This document shows positions 6,066 to 11,806 of a stretch of DNA of 11,806 bases, piece after piece. The stretch's first letter is position 1. Each line of letters opens with the position of its first letter. The notes below the pieces were generated by a model. The model saw only the letters and a program-made list of their open reading frames with translations. It did no database searches and was not told where the DNA came from. The translations under genes were made by a program, and so were the position numbers. The stretch comes from Deltaproteobacteria bacterium RBG_13_61_14. Lineage in GTDB: Bacteria; RBG-13-61-14. The stretch covers positions 2,297-14,102 of the forward strand of contig MGQK01000031.1 of assembly GCA_001797815.1 (NCBI GenBank), in the 5' to 3' direction.

Positions 6066-7538
6066 TCAGCTTCCCGCTTCCAGGCGGTCAATCACCGCCG
6101 CGCCCACGGTATCGCCCCAGACGTTGACCGTGGTCCGGCAGCGATCGAGGAACCAATCAATGGCCAGGATCACGGCGATCCCGTCCACCGGCAGGTGCGC
6201 GGCCTTGAGCACGATCACCATGGTCACCAGACCGGCCTCCGGAATGCCGGCGGCCCCGATCGCGGCCAGGGTCGCGGTCAGGAAGATGATGACCTGGGTG
6301 GCAAAGTCCATCGGCACCTGGTAAACCTGGGCGATGAAGATGGCGGCGACCGCTTCGTAAAGCGCAGTCCCGTCCATGTTGATGGTCGCGCCCAGCGGGA
6401 GCACGAACTTGGCGACCCGGTCCGAGACCCGGTTCTCGGCCACGCCCTCCATGGTCAAGGGCAGGGTGGCCGAGCTGGAGGCGGTGGAAAAGGCGGTAAG
6501 CAGGGCCGGGACCAGGTTGCGGACATAGCCGGAAATCGGCCGGCGGGCGAACAGGCGAAAAATCAAGGGAAGCACCAGGCAGCCGTGGATGATCAGGCCC
6601 GCGATCACGGTGAGGGCGTATTTGAAGAGGCGGGAAAGCTCGCCGAGAAAGCCGCCGGGTAGCGAGAGCTCGGCCTGGCCCAGCCGGGCCGCGACCAGGC
6701 CCAGGATCCCGAGCGGCGCGAAATACATGATCAGGCGGACGAAGCGGAGGATGGCCTCGTTGAGGCCGTGGATGAATTCGATTACCGGCCGGCCCGGCGC
6801 GCCAATGGTGGAAAGCACCGCGCCGAAGAGCAGGGAGAAGAAGATCAGGCCGAGCAGGTTATCTTCCTGCATGGCCGCGAAGAGGTTCTTGGGGACCAGG
6901 CCTTCCAGCACTTGCAAAAACGAGTAGCGGCGCTCCTTCATCCTCACCTGGAGGCCCCGGCCGGTCGCGGCCGGCTCGATTTTCTGGCCTTGCGCGTCCA
7001 TCCAGGTCAGCACCGGCAGATCTTTTTCGGTGCTCTTGGCCTCCGGGTCCACGGCGCCCTGGGCGTCCTGGTCCAGGAGCTCGACCCGCCAGTCCTTGCC
7101 GTAAGCGGTGATGCTGAAGCGGTCGTTGGGATCGAGGAGGATGAGGGTGGAGCCGCCGCGGAGCGGGGCCGGCCGGATCTGGTAGGCGGCCTCGGGAAAG
7201 TCGTCCCGCAGCCGCTGGATTCCTTTGCCGGGCTGGATCCAGTTGACCAGGATGATGCCGATAATGACTGCGATTGAGGTGGTCGCCAGGTAATAGATCA
7301 GGGTGCGGGTCCCCAGCGGCCCCAGCTTGCGGATATCGCCGAGCTGGGTGATCCCGCTGATCATGGAGACGATGACCAGGGGCACCACCATCAGGAAGAG
7401 CGCGCGCAGGAAAATATCGCCCAGGAACTTGAGCCGGAGCGCCGTGCCCGGGGCCAGGTGGCCCAGGATGACGCCGGCCACCGCCGCGATCACGATGCCG
7501 ATCAGGAGCAGGTTGTGGGAGGAAGCTTTGGCTGGCAT
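6066..7538 (-). CDS. Dicarboxylate/amino acid:cation symporter (DAACS family) with a loop insertion
   Basis: An inner-membrane carrier of the SDF/DAACS family, which takes up glutamate, aspartate or C4-dicarboxylates with Na+ or H+. Family motifs are intact: SSSATLP (354-360, hairpin 1), NMDGT (387-391, cation site in TM7), GIPEAGLVTM (431-440, hairpin 2), and DxxR with RTTVNV in TM8 (D465, R468, T469, N472). In the archaeal homologue GltPh the equivalent D and R bind the amino group and side-chain carboxylate of aspartate, so an acidic substrate is likely. At 490 aa it is longer than the usual 400-430. The excess is a soluble stretch of about 95 residues (roughly 108-205) between TM3 and the VPKNL segment ahead of TM4. 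The start lies 18 nt after the polyprenyl synthase stop; the Shine-Dalgarno is poor. Third-from-last gene of the operon. Confidence 0.93.
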   Translation of the reverse strand: MPAKASSHNLLLIGIVIAAVAGVILGHLAPGTALRLKFLGDIFLRALFLMVVPLVIVSMISGITQLGDIRKLGPLGTRTLIYYLATTSIAVIIGIILVNWIQPGKGIQRLRDDFPEAAYQIRPAPLRGGSTLILLDPNDRFSITAYGKDWRVELLDQDAQGAVDPEAKSTEKDLPVLTWMDAQGQKIEPAATGRGLQVRMKERRYSFLQVLEGLVPKNLFAAMQEDNLLGLIFFSLLFGAVLSTIGAPGRPVIEFIHGLNEAILRFVRLIMYFAPLGILGLVAARLGQAELSLPGGFLGELSRLFKYALTVIAGLIIHGCLVLPLIFRLFARRPISGYVRNLVPALLTAFSTASSSATLPLTMEGVAENRVSDRVAKFVLPLGATINMDGTALYEAVAAIFIAQVYQVPMDFATQVIIFLTATLAAIGAAGIPEAGLVTMVIVLKAAHLPVDGIAVILAIDWFLDRCRTTVNVWGDTVGAAVIDRLEAGS

Positions 7539-7556
7539 ATCCAGTCAGAGGGACCT

Positions 7557-8549
7557 TTAGACCGACCGGGCCACCACGAAGTCAGCCAGGTCCAGGAGCG
7601 CCTGCTTGGGCGGAGAGTCCGGGAAAACCTGGAGTTGGGCTTTGGCCCGGCCGGCATGGCTGCGGGCCTTGGCCAGGGCATAGTCCAGCCCGCCGTGCCG
7701 AAGGATGAAAGCGAGCGCGGTTTTGAAATCCCCGGCTTTGCGCTTGGGCTTGGCCAAGAGCCGGGCCAGCTTTTTCCGATCGGCGGCACTGCTGTTCCGA
7801 AAGGCCCAGATCAACGGCAAGGTCATCTTGCCCTCGGAAAAGTCCTGCCCCACTTTCTTGCCCCAGGCGCGCTCGTCGCCCGCGTAATCCAGCGCATCGT
7901 CCTTCAACTGGAAGGCCAGCCCCAGGTGAAAACCATATTCGCCCAGGGCATGCTCGCGCTTCGCCGTCGCCCGGCCCAGGATGGCGCCGATCCGGCAGGA
8001 AATCGAAATCAGCTTTGCGGTCTTGTCGGTGATGATCCGGAAATACTCCGCCTCGCTCAGCTTCACGTTGCGCTTGCGCGTGAGCTGAAAGGCCTCGCCT
8101 TCAGCCATCTGGGTCGCCACCGAGTTGACCAGCTTCATGATCCGAGGGTCCTCGTTCTCGATCAACAGGTAAAAAGCCCGGAACAAAAGGTAATCGCCCA
8201 CCAGCACGCTCGCCTGGTTGCCCCAGATGCCGTTGGCCGAGGGCCGGCCCCGGCGGGTCAGCGCTTCATCCACCACGTCGTCGTGGAGCAAGGTGGACGT
8301 GTGCGCGTATTCGACGGCCGCGGCATAGGCCACCGCTCGCGGCCCGGAGTAACCGCAAAGCTTGGCCGAGAGCAAGAGCACCGCGGGTCGAAACCGCTTG
8401 CCCCCGCTCTCCAGGATATGATCGGCCACCTCCATCAACAGCCGCACTTCGCTCCGGCTCTGCTCTCGCAGAATCCGCTCCAATTCCCGCAACTCGCGCC
8501 TGATCAAGTCCGTGCCCGGCGGAGACAAGGTTTTTTTAGGTTGAGCCAT
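7557..8549 (-). CDS. Polyprenyl diphosphate synthase (long-chain trans-isoprenyl)
   Basis: This enzyme adds isopentenyl units to an allylic diphosphate to build the side chain of menaquinone or ubiquinone (IspB/HepT type). At 330 aa it has the normal length. The first aspartate-rich motif is DDVVD (D90, D91, D94), followed by the expected RRGRPS. The second is DDALD (D217, D218, D221) in the context FQLKDDALDYAGD. The GGKRFRP segment near residue 50 binds isopentenyl diphosphate. The ATG at 8549 is preceded by GGGAG only 2 nt away, a tight spacing, but no better start is visible. A good sigma70 promoter lies about 48 nt upstream. It is the first gene of the four-gene minus-strand operon. Chain length and the quinone served cannot be read off reliably. 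Confidence 0.94.
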   Translation of the reverse strand: MAQPKKTLSPPGTDLIRRELRELERILREQSRSEVRLLMEVADHILESGGKRFRPAVLLLSAKLCGYSGPRAVAYAAAVEYAHTSTLLHDDVVDEALTRRGRPSANGIWGNQASVLVGDYLLFRAFYLLIENEDPRIMKLVNSVATQMAEGEAFQLTRKRNVKLSEAEYFRIITDKTAKLISISCRIGAILGRATAKREHALGEYGFHLGLAFQLKDDALDYAGDERAWGKKVGQDFSEGKMTLPLIWAFRNSSAADRKKLARLLAKPKRKAGDFKTALAFILRHGGLDYALAKARSHAGRAKAQLQVFPDSPPKQALLDLADFVVARSV

Positions 8550-8596
8550 AACTCCCGGCGTCCCGGAAGGGACGCGGTCCGTTTCCCTGCTTGCTT

Positions 8597-8625
8597 AGTT
8601 TAGCGAACCCCCCTGGGGATGTCAA
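8597..8625 (-). promoter_or_regulatory. Sigma70 promoter of the polyprenyl synthase-recG operon
   Basis: On the minus strand TTGACA (8625-8620) is a perfect -35 box, the spacer is 17 nt, and TAAACT (8602-8597) matches four of six -10 positions. Transcription would start near 8590, giving a leader of about 40 nt. A G-run and a C-run within the spacer could form a small palindrome (CCCC/GGGG). Confidence 0.65.
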
Positions 8626-8784
8626 AAGACCCGACAAAGTTTCTGCGAAGGCACCGGCCAGGTCCAGCGGGTGGTCATTTCAAAAAGACTGATCCCGGGG
8701 ATTAAGCAGTTTTGATGAAAAGTATATTGTATATCGTATGGAGAGAATTGGAGCCGCGACCTCGTCCCGGGGAATCAGATTTAA

Positions 8785-10050
8785 CTACCACCTTCTCCTG
8801 GGCAGCGACCTCCTGTTCCCGAGGCTGGCTTTGACCGGGACGAAGTTTTGGAAGGCATGGCCGGTGAGGCGTTCGATTTCCTTGAGGGTGGAGTACTCAG
8901 CGATGGTGACGAAGGAAAGCGCGCGGCCGACCGCGTCCGCTCTGCCGGTGCGGCCGACCCGGTGGACGTAGTCCTCGGCGCACTTGGGCAGGTCGTAGTT
9001 GAGCACGAGCGCGATGTCCTTGATGTCCAGCCCGCGCTGGGCCACGTCGGTGGCGACCATGATCCGGTATTTGCCGGAGGAAAAACCCTCCAGCGCCTTC
9101 TGGCGCTCCTTCTGGTCGCGGTTGCCGTGGATCACGCAGGCGCGGATTCCGGCGCGAATCAGGCCCTCATGGACCGTGTCGGCCCGGCGCTTGGTGCCCA
9201 CGAAGACCAGGATCGTGCCCTTCTCCTCTCCCACCACCTCCAGGAGCTTGCGCCCCTTTTCCGAGGTGTTCACCTCGATGGCTTCCTGGATCAACTGCGC
9301 CGGCGGCCTCGCGCGCTCGCCCACCTGGATCCGAACCGGATGGCTGAGGCAGACCTCGGCAAAACGGGAAATTTCTTGCGGGATAGTGGCCGAAAACATC
9401 AGGGTTTGCCGCTCCCTGGGCACGTGCCTCAAAATATCGCGCACCTGGGGCAGGAAGCCCATGTCCAGCATCCGGTCGGCCTCGTCCAGCACCAGGATGC
9501 AGACCTGCTGGAAGCTTAATTGCCGGCTCCGGAGCAGGTCCAACACCCGGCCCGGCGTGCCCACCGCTACCTGGGGCCGAGCGGCAATCTGCCGGCGCTG
9601 GCCGTCGTAGCCGACCCCTCCGTAAATCTCCGCCACGCGCAGCGGGTGCCCGGCCCCCAGTTCTCGAAAGTCAGCGGTGACTTGCTGGCACAACTCCCGG
9701 GTGGGCACTACCACCAGCGCCTGGATGGAGGAGGCTGAATAATCGAGCAGGTCGAGGATGGGCAAGACAAAGGCCGCGGTCTTGCCGCTTCCGGTCTCGG
9801 AGCAGGCAATGACGTCGCGGCCGGCCGCCAGCTCGGGGATGACTCTTTTCTGGATCGCGGTCGGAGTGATAAAGCCGGCATGGGCCGCGCCCCGGGCCGC
9901 CCCGGCGGAGAGACCCAGCGATGTAAAAGCTTCGGGCGCTTCGATTCCGGCAAGGTCCGCAGTCGGCGCCTGCGGCGCCATTACCGTTGCCGGCTGATCC
10001 GGTTTCTTCTTTCGTCTCGGCCGATGTTTTCTTCGCGGTCTTTCGTTCAT
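8785..10050 (-). CDS. DEAD-box ATP-dependent RNA helicase (RhlE-like)
   Basis: It unwinds short RNA duplexes; bacterial relatives act in ribosome assembly, RNA decay and cold adaptation. At 421 aa it is a compact core with a basic head (MNERPRRKHRPRRKKK) and a short basic tail (PRRRW). Motifs in order: Q motif with F42 and Q67, Walker A SETGSGKT (84-91, K90), PTRELC, DEAD (189-192), SAT (220-222), ATDVAQRGLDI, and HRVGRTGR (363-370). AAGGAA sits about 7 nt before the ATG. It has its own promoter (10176-10204) and a leader of about 120 nt, long enough for temperature or autoregulation as seen in other DEAD-box genes. No T-run terminator is visible after the stop. A 235-bp gap separates it from the next operon. 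RhlE is the nearest subfamily by layout; DbpA, SrmB and CsdA types are less likely because their typical C-terminal domains are missing. Confidence 0.94.
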   Translation of the reverse strand: MNERPRRKHRPRRKKKPDQPATVMAPQAPTADLAGIEAPEAFTSLGLSAGAARGAAHAGFITPTAIQKRVIPELAAGRDVIACSETGSGKTAAFVLPILDLLDYSASSIQALVVVPTRELCQQVTADFRELGAGHPLRVAEIYGGVGYDGQRRQIAARPQVAVGTPGRVLDLLRSRQLSFQQVCILVLDEADRMLDMGFLPQVRDILRHVPRERQTLMFSATIPQEISRFAEVCLSHPVRIQVGERARPPAQLIQEAIEVNTSEKGRKLLEVVGEEKGTILVFVGTKRRADTVHEGLIRAGIRACVIHGNRDQKERQKALEGFSSGKYRIMVATDVAQRGLDIKDIALVLNYDLPKCAEDYVHRVGRTGRADAVGRALSFVTIAEYSTLKEIERLTGHAFQNFVPVKASLGNRRSLPRRRW

Positions 10051-10175
10051 GTTTTTCCTTCTATATCTCGCTGTCCCACTGAATAGCTTGATGGGTGTGG
10101 TCTCTGTTGAAGAGATGAAAGTTACGGGGTTAAGCCGTCCCGGCTTCAGAGCAGTGGATCAAGTCCGGTAATTGA

Positions 10176-10204
10176 ATTGTAAACCTGAAAGGGGCTTTTG
10201 TCAA
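10176..10204 (-). promoter_or_regulatory. Strong sigma70 promoter of the DEAD-box helicase gene
   Basis: On the minus strand TTGACA (10204-10199) is a perfect -35 box. A 17-nt spacer leads to TACAAT (10181-10176), five of six matches to the -10 consensus. Transcription would start near 10169, about 119 nt before the ATG at 10050. This is the best promoter in the window. Confidence 0.75.
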
Positions 10205-10251
10205 ACTTGTTTTCACCCAGCGCGGCGAGCCGCAACCAAAGAAGAATTGGA

Positions 10252-10438
10252 AACCGCAGATGGACGCGGATAAACGCCAATGAAGAGGAAGAAAGGATTT
10301 ATCCACGAAAAGACACGAATGAGCGCGAAGGTAAGGGAATTGAATACGGCTTCGTTTCTTCGTGTCCCTTCGTGTTCCTTGGTGGATAGATATCTTTTTT
10401 GTTTTTCTATCCGCGTTCATTCGCGTTAATCTGCGGTT
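10252..10438. repeat. 187-bp palindromic repeat element (MITE-like)
   Basis: The ends are inverted repeats: AACCGCAGAT at 10252-10261 and its exact complement at 10429-10438. The match extends to 30 positions with 24 identities, carrying ACGCG and AACGC blocks. An inner inverted repeat starts with TATCCAC (10300-10306) and GTGGATA (10382-10388) and continues as diverged CACGAA-type blocks, with about 17 of the next 24 positions matching. The element is richer in A/T than the genes and has no ORF. From memory, the CCGCAGATTAACGCGGATGAACGC style of repeat with inner CACGAAGGACACGAAG blocks is dispersed in many environmental bacterial genomes. It can fold into one long hairpin and lies upstream of the helicase promoter. 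Its means of spread is unknown. Confidence 0.78.
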
Positions 10439-10528
10439 AAAATTATCTTTCCAAATAAAAAGATGTGGCCAGATTGCAATCCCGGGTCTGTTGGAAAACT
10501 ATTCCGATGATCGAGCCGGAGGAACTAA

Positions 10529-11248
10529 TTACTTCGCTGCTGCCAGCATCTCCGCAATATGCAAAACGCGCACCTCTTTTTGCTGACGGCTGAAGTAGCC
10601 CTTGATTTGCAGCAGGCAGCCGGGGTCGCAGGTGACCACGGTGCCGGCTCCGGAAAGGGCAATGCTCTCGGCCTTCCTTTGCGCCATGGCCGCGGAAACC
10701 TCGGGAAACTTGATCGAGAAAGTGCCGCCGAATCCGCAGCACCTGTCCGCTTCCGGCATTTCCGAAAGCTCGGCGCCGGCAGCTTTGATCAGGGTCCGGG
10801 GTTCTTCCCGGACGCCCAACTCCCGGTTCAGGTGGCATGAATCGTGGTAAGTAATTTTGCCGGAGAAACCGGCGCCGACTTCGGTCAGGCCCAGCCGCCG
10901 GACCAGGAACTCGGTCAACTCGAAGGTGCGGCCGGCGATCCGGCGGGCGGCTTCAAGATCGGAAGGATGGTCCCGGAACAGGCGCGGGTAGTGGTTGCGG
11001 ACCATGGACACGCACGAGCCGGACGGCGCCACGATCACCTCGCTCTGGGCAAAGGCGCGCAAGAACTGCCGCGCCACCCGGCGGGCGTCTTCCCAGTAGC
11101 CGGTGTTGTAAGCCGGCTGGCCGCAGCAGGTCTGGTCCTGGGGAAAATCCAGGGCCAGGCCCAACCGCTCGAGCAAGCGGACCGTGGCTTCTCCCACCTC
11201 CGGAAGCAGCGTGTCCACCAGGCAGGGGATGAACAGGGAAACGCGCAT
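10529..11248 (-). CDS. lutA: (Fe-S)-binding protein of the LutA/YkgE type (L-lactate oxidation)
   Basis: LutA is a subunit of the LutABC complex that oxidises L-lactate to pyruvate. It carries two cysteine-rich CCG domains that bind Fe-S clusters. In this 239-aa protein (normal length for the family) the first domain has CCG at 41-43 and C79 in PSGSC. The second has the linking HDSCH (135-139), CCG at 170-172, and CDPGC (207-211). The opening RVSLFIPCLVD is typical. It is cytosolic, without signal peptide or membrane segment. The start codon has no clear Shine-Dalgarno, and the best promoter candidate would give a leader of only about 8 nt. The partner gene lutB begins 224 nt away in the opposite direction, which is unusual since lutABC is normally one operon. 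A related CCG protein of a different oxidoreductase is the alternative, but the adjacent LutB-like gene favours lutA. Confidence 0.87.
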   Translation of the reverse strand: MRVSLFIPCLVDTLLPEVGEATVRLLERLGLALDFPQDQTCCGQPAYNTGYWEDARRVARQFLRAFAQSEVIVAPSGSCVSMVRNHYPRLFRDHPSDLEAARRIAGRTFELTEFLVRRLGLTEVGAGFSGKITYHDSCHLNRELGVREEPRTLIKAAGAELSEMPEADRCCGFGGTFSIKFPEVSAAMAQRKAESIALSGAGTVVTCDPGCLLQIKGYFSRQQKEVRVLHIAEMLAAAK

Positions 11249-11262
11249 GATCGTTGCTTGCT

Positions 11263-11292
11263 ATTGTCAGGGAGAAAGGATATATAAGTCAA
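11263..11292 (-). promoter_or_regulatory. Possible lutA promoter
   Basis: On the minus strand TTGACT (11292-11287) matches five of six -35 positions. An 18-nt spacer containing TATATAT leads to GACAAT (11268-11263), four of six -10 matches. The predicted start near 11256 is about 8 nt before the lutA ATG, so the message would be almost leaderless, in line with the missing Shine-Dalgarno. Confidence 0.35.
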
Positions 11293-11304
11293 GAGCGAGA
11301 AGAA

Positions 11305-11454
11305 GCTTGCCCACCCCCATTTTCTACAAAGAGAACATAAAATGGGCAGACGGTAGGGGCGTAATTCATTGCGCCCTGCCCCTGATGGGCGCGATAAATC
11401 GCGCCCCTACCCCACGCCGCGCGGGGTTTCTCCAAAAACTGGGGGTGGGCCAGC
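11305..11454. repeat. 150-bp nested inverted-repeat element between lutA and lutB (MITE-like)
   Basis: The outer ends are GCT-t-GCCCACCCCCA (11305-11319) and TGGGGGTGGGC-c-AGC (11440-11454): 14 of 15 positions pair, including an unbroken run of 11. Inside are a second inverted repeat, CCCATTTT (11316-11323) with AAAATGGG (11339-11346), and a 58-bp imperfect palindrome (11353-11410). No ORF is present. Terminal inverted repeats, small size and no coding capacity fit a non-autonomous mobile repeat, but no target-site duplication was identified. The element overlaps the Shine-Dalgarno region of lutB at its right end (AGAGGAA starts at 11456). Confidence 0.55.
11353..11410. repeat. 58-bp palindrome made of two tandem small hairpins
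   Basis: It starts GTAGGGGCG (11353-11361) and ends with the exact complement CGCCCCTAC (11402-11410). It can also fold as two separate hairpins: GGGCG/CGCCC with AAT/ATT inside (11357-11376), and a perfect 9-bp GGGCGCGAT/ATCGCGCCC stem with a 2-nt loop (11387-11406). Repeats with GTAGGGGC...GCCCCTAC ends are, from memory, dispersed in many bacterial genomes. The core sits inside the larger 150-bp inverted-repeat element. Confidence 0.7.
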
Positions 11455-11472
11455 GAGAGGAAGAACGCCGGG

Positions 11473-11806
11473 ATGAAGCCATTGGATAAAAGCTTTAAGC
11501 AAGGAGTCAGCCGGGCCGCCCAAGACCCGCAGCTTGAAGCCAAGTTTCGCCTGGTGGCCCAGCGCCACGGCGCGCTCCGCAAGTTCCGGATCGGCGAGCT
11601 CGGCAATTTCGAGGAACTGCGGGAGCGGTTGAACCGGGTCAAGGAGACCGTGCTCTCGGACCACGAGGGCTTCATCGCCCGGCTCCGCCAGCAGGTGGAA
11701 TCCCTGGGCGGCAAGGTTTATCGGGCCGCGGACGCGGCCGAGGCGCGGAAGATCATCATCGGCATCAGCATCCAGGCCCAGGCCAAGATCATCGTCAAGT
11801 CCAAGT
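11473..11806 (+). CDS. lutB: LutB/LldF-type lactate utilisation iron-sulfur protein (3' end outside the window)
   Basis: Only the first 111 codons are present, open to the right edge. The protein starts MKPLDKSFKQGV and passes through RRAAxD-like, FEELRERL and VYRAADAAEA segments. It reaches AKIIVKSK, which matches the conserved KSKSM region of LutB (YkgF/LldF), the ferredoxin-like Fe-S subunit of the L-lactate oxidation complex. The two [4Fe-4S] cysteine motifs of LutB would lie beyond the window. GAGAGGAA (11455-11462), about 10 nt upstream, is an acceptable ribosome binding site. The gene diverges from lutA; a lutC would be expected downstream. No clear promoter was found, perhaps because the repeat element occupies the upstream region. 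Confidence 0.82.
   Translation, partial: MKPLDKSFKQGVSRAAQDPQLEAKFRLVAQRHGALRKFRIGELGNFEELRERLNRVKETVLSDHEGFIARLRQQVESLGGKVYRAADAAEARKIIIGISIQAQAKIIVKSK

Larger units (their letters stand above)
10051..10528. other. 478-bp gap between lutA and the DEAD-box helicase gene
   Basis: No gene. The left part (10051-10175) is the untranslated leader of the helicase gene on the minus strand. It contains a 6-bp hairpin, AAGCCG/CGGCTT with a 3-nt loop (10132-10146). Then come the helicase promoter (10176-10204) and the 187-bp palindromic repeat element (10252-10438). The last 90 bases (10439-10528), just after the lutA stop on the minus strand, hold nothing I recognise and no T-run terminator. Confidence 0.6.

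Noticed and set aside
7458-8603. A 381-codon open frame on the plus strand
   Set aside because: It runs antisense to the polyprenyl synthase and the symporter start, both of which have complete catalytic motifs. Its translation is rich in G, P, R, H and Q, as expected of a GC-rich shadow frame.
8718-8740. A/T-rich stretch (TATATTGTATATC) with promoter-like hexamers on both strands
   Set aside because: No -35 box lies at the right distance in either direction, and no gene begins suitably downstream.
1-11806. tRNA, rRNA, CRISPR arrays, transposases, phage, toxin-antitoxin or defence genes
   Set aside because: I looked on both strands and saw no cloverleaf, no regularly spaced direct repeats, and no such protein families.

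Overview
The window comes from a GC-rich, Gram-negative-type bacterium. An outer-membrane beta-barrel gene with a signal peptide and a C-terminal phenylalanine, two sigma70-like promoters (TTGACA, 17-nt spacer) and a lactate-utilisation (lut) locus support this. The phylum cannot be fixed from the sequence. Acidobacteriota, Desulfobacterota or a neighbouring candidate phylum would fit the gene types and the dispersed palindromic repeats. Nearly all the coding content is familiar; the less explained material lies between genes.

Left part (1-3280, plus strand). A B12-binding-type radical SAM enzyme is cut by the left edge and ends at 1465. A 555-bp gap follows. It holds a hairpin after the stop, a doubtful 56-codon ORF with a strong Shine-Dalgarno, an intrinsic terminator inside that ORF (1735-1762), and three consecutive hairpins just before the next gene. 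That gene (2021-3280) encodes an exported outer-membrane beta-barrel protein. A perfect 14-bp inverted repeat (3306-3335) separates it from the convergent recG.

Central part (3394-8549, minus strand). This looks like one operon, read from a good sigma70 promoter at 8597-8625: long-chain polyprenyl diphosphate synthase, a dicarboxylate/amino-acid:cation symporter with an unusual loop insertion, a 67-aa DUF1858 protein with a CxxC motif, and the DNA helicase RecG. Gaps are 18, 18 and 2 nt. The functions (quinone or lipid-carrier side chain, acid uptake, putative redox protein, recombination and fork repair) do not form one pathway.

Right part (8785-11806). A DEAD-box RNA helicase (minus) has its own strong promoter and a leader of about 120 nt. 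Upstream is a 187-bp palindromic repeat element (10252-10438), then lutA (minus), then a 150-bp nest of inverted repeats (11305-11454), then the start of lutB (plus, cut by the right edge). LutA and LutB normally act together with LutC to oxidise L-lactate and are usually co-directional. Here they diverge, and lutA is bracketed by two palindromic elements, which suggests local rearrangement.

No tRNA, rRNA, CRISPR array, transposase or phage gene was seen. No convincing new multi-gene system was found. The best leads are the rearranged lut locus with its repeats, the structured leader and terminator ahead of the porin-like gene, and the symporter insertion.
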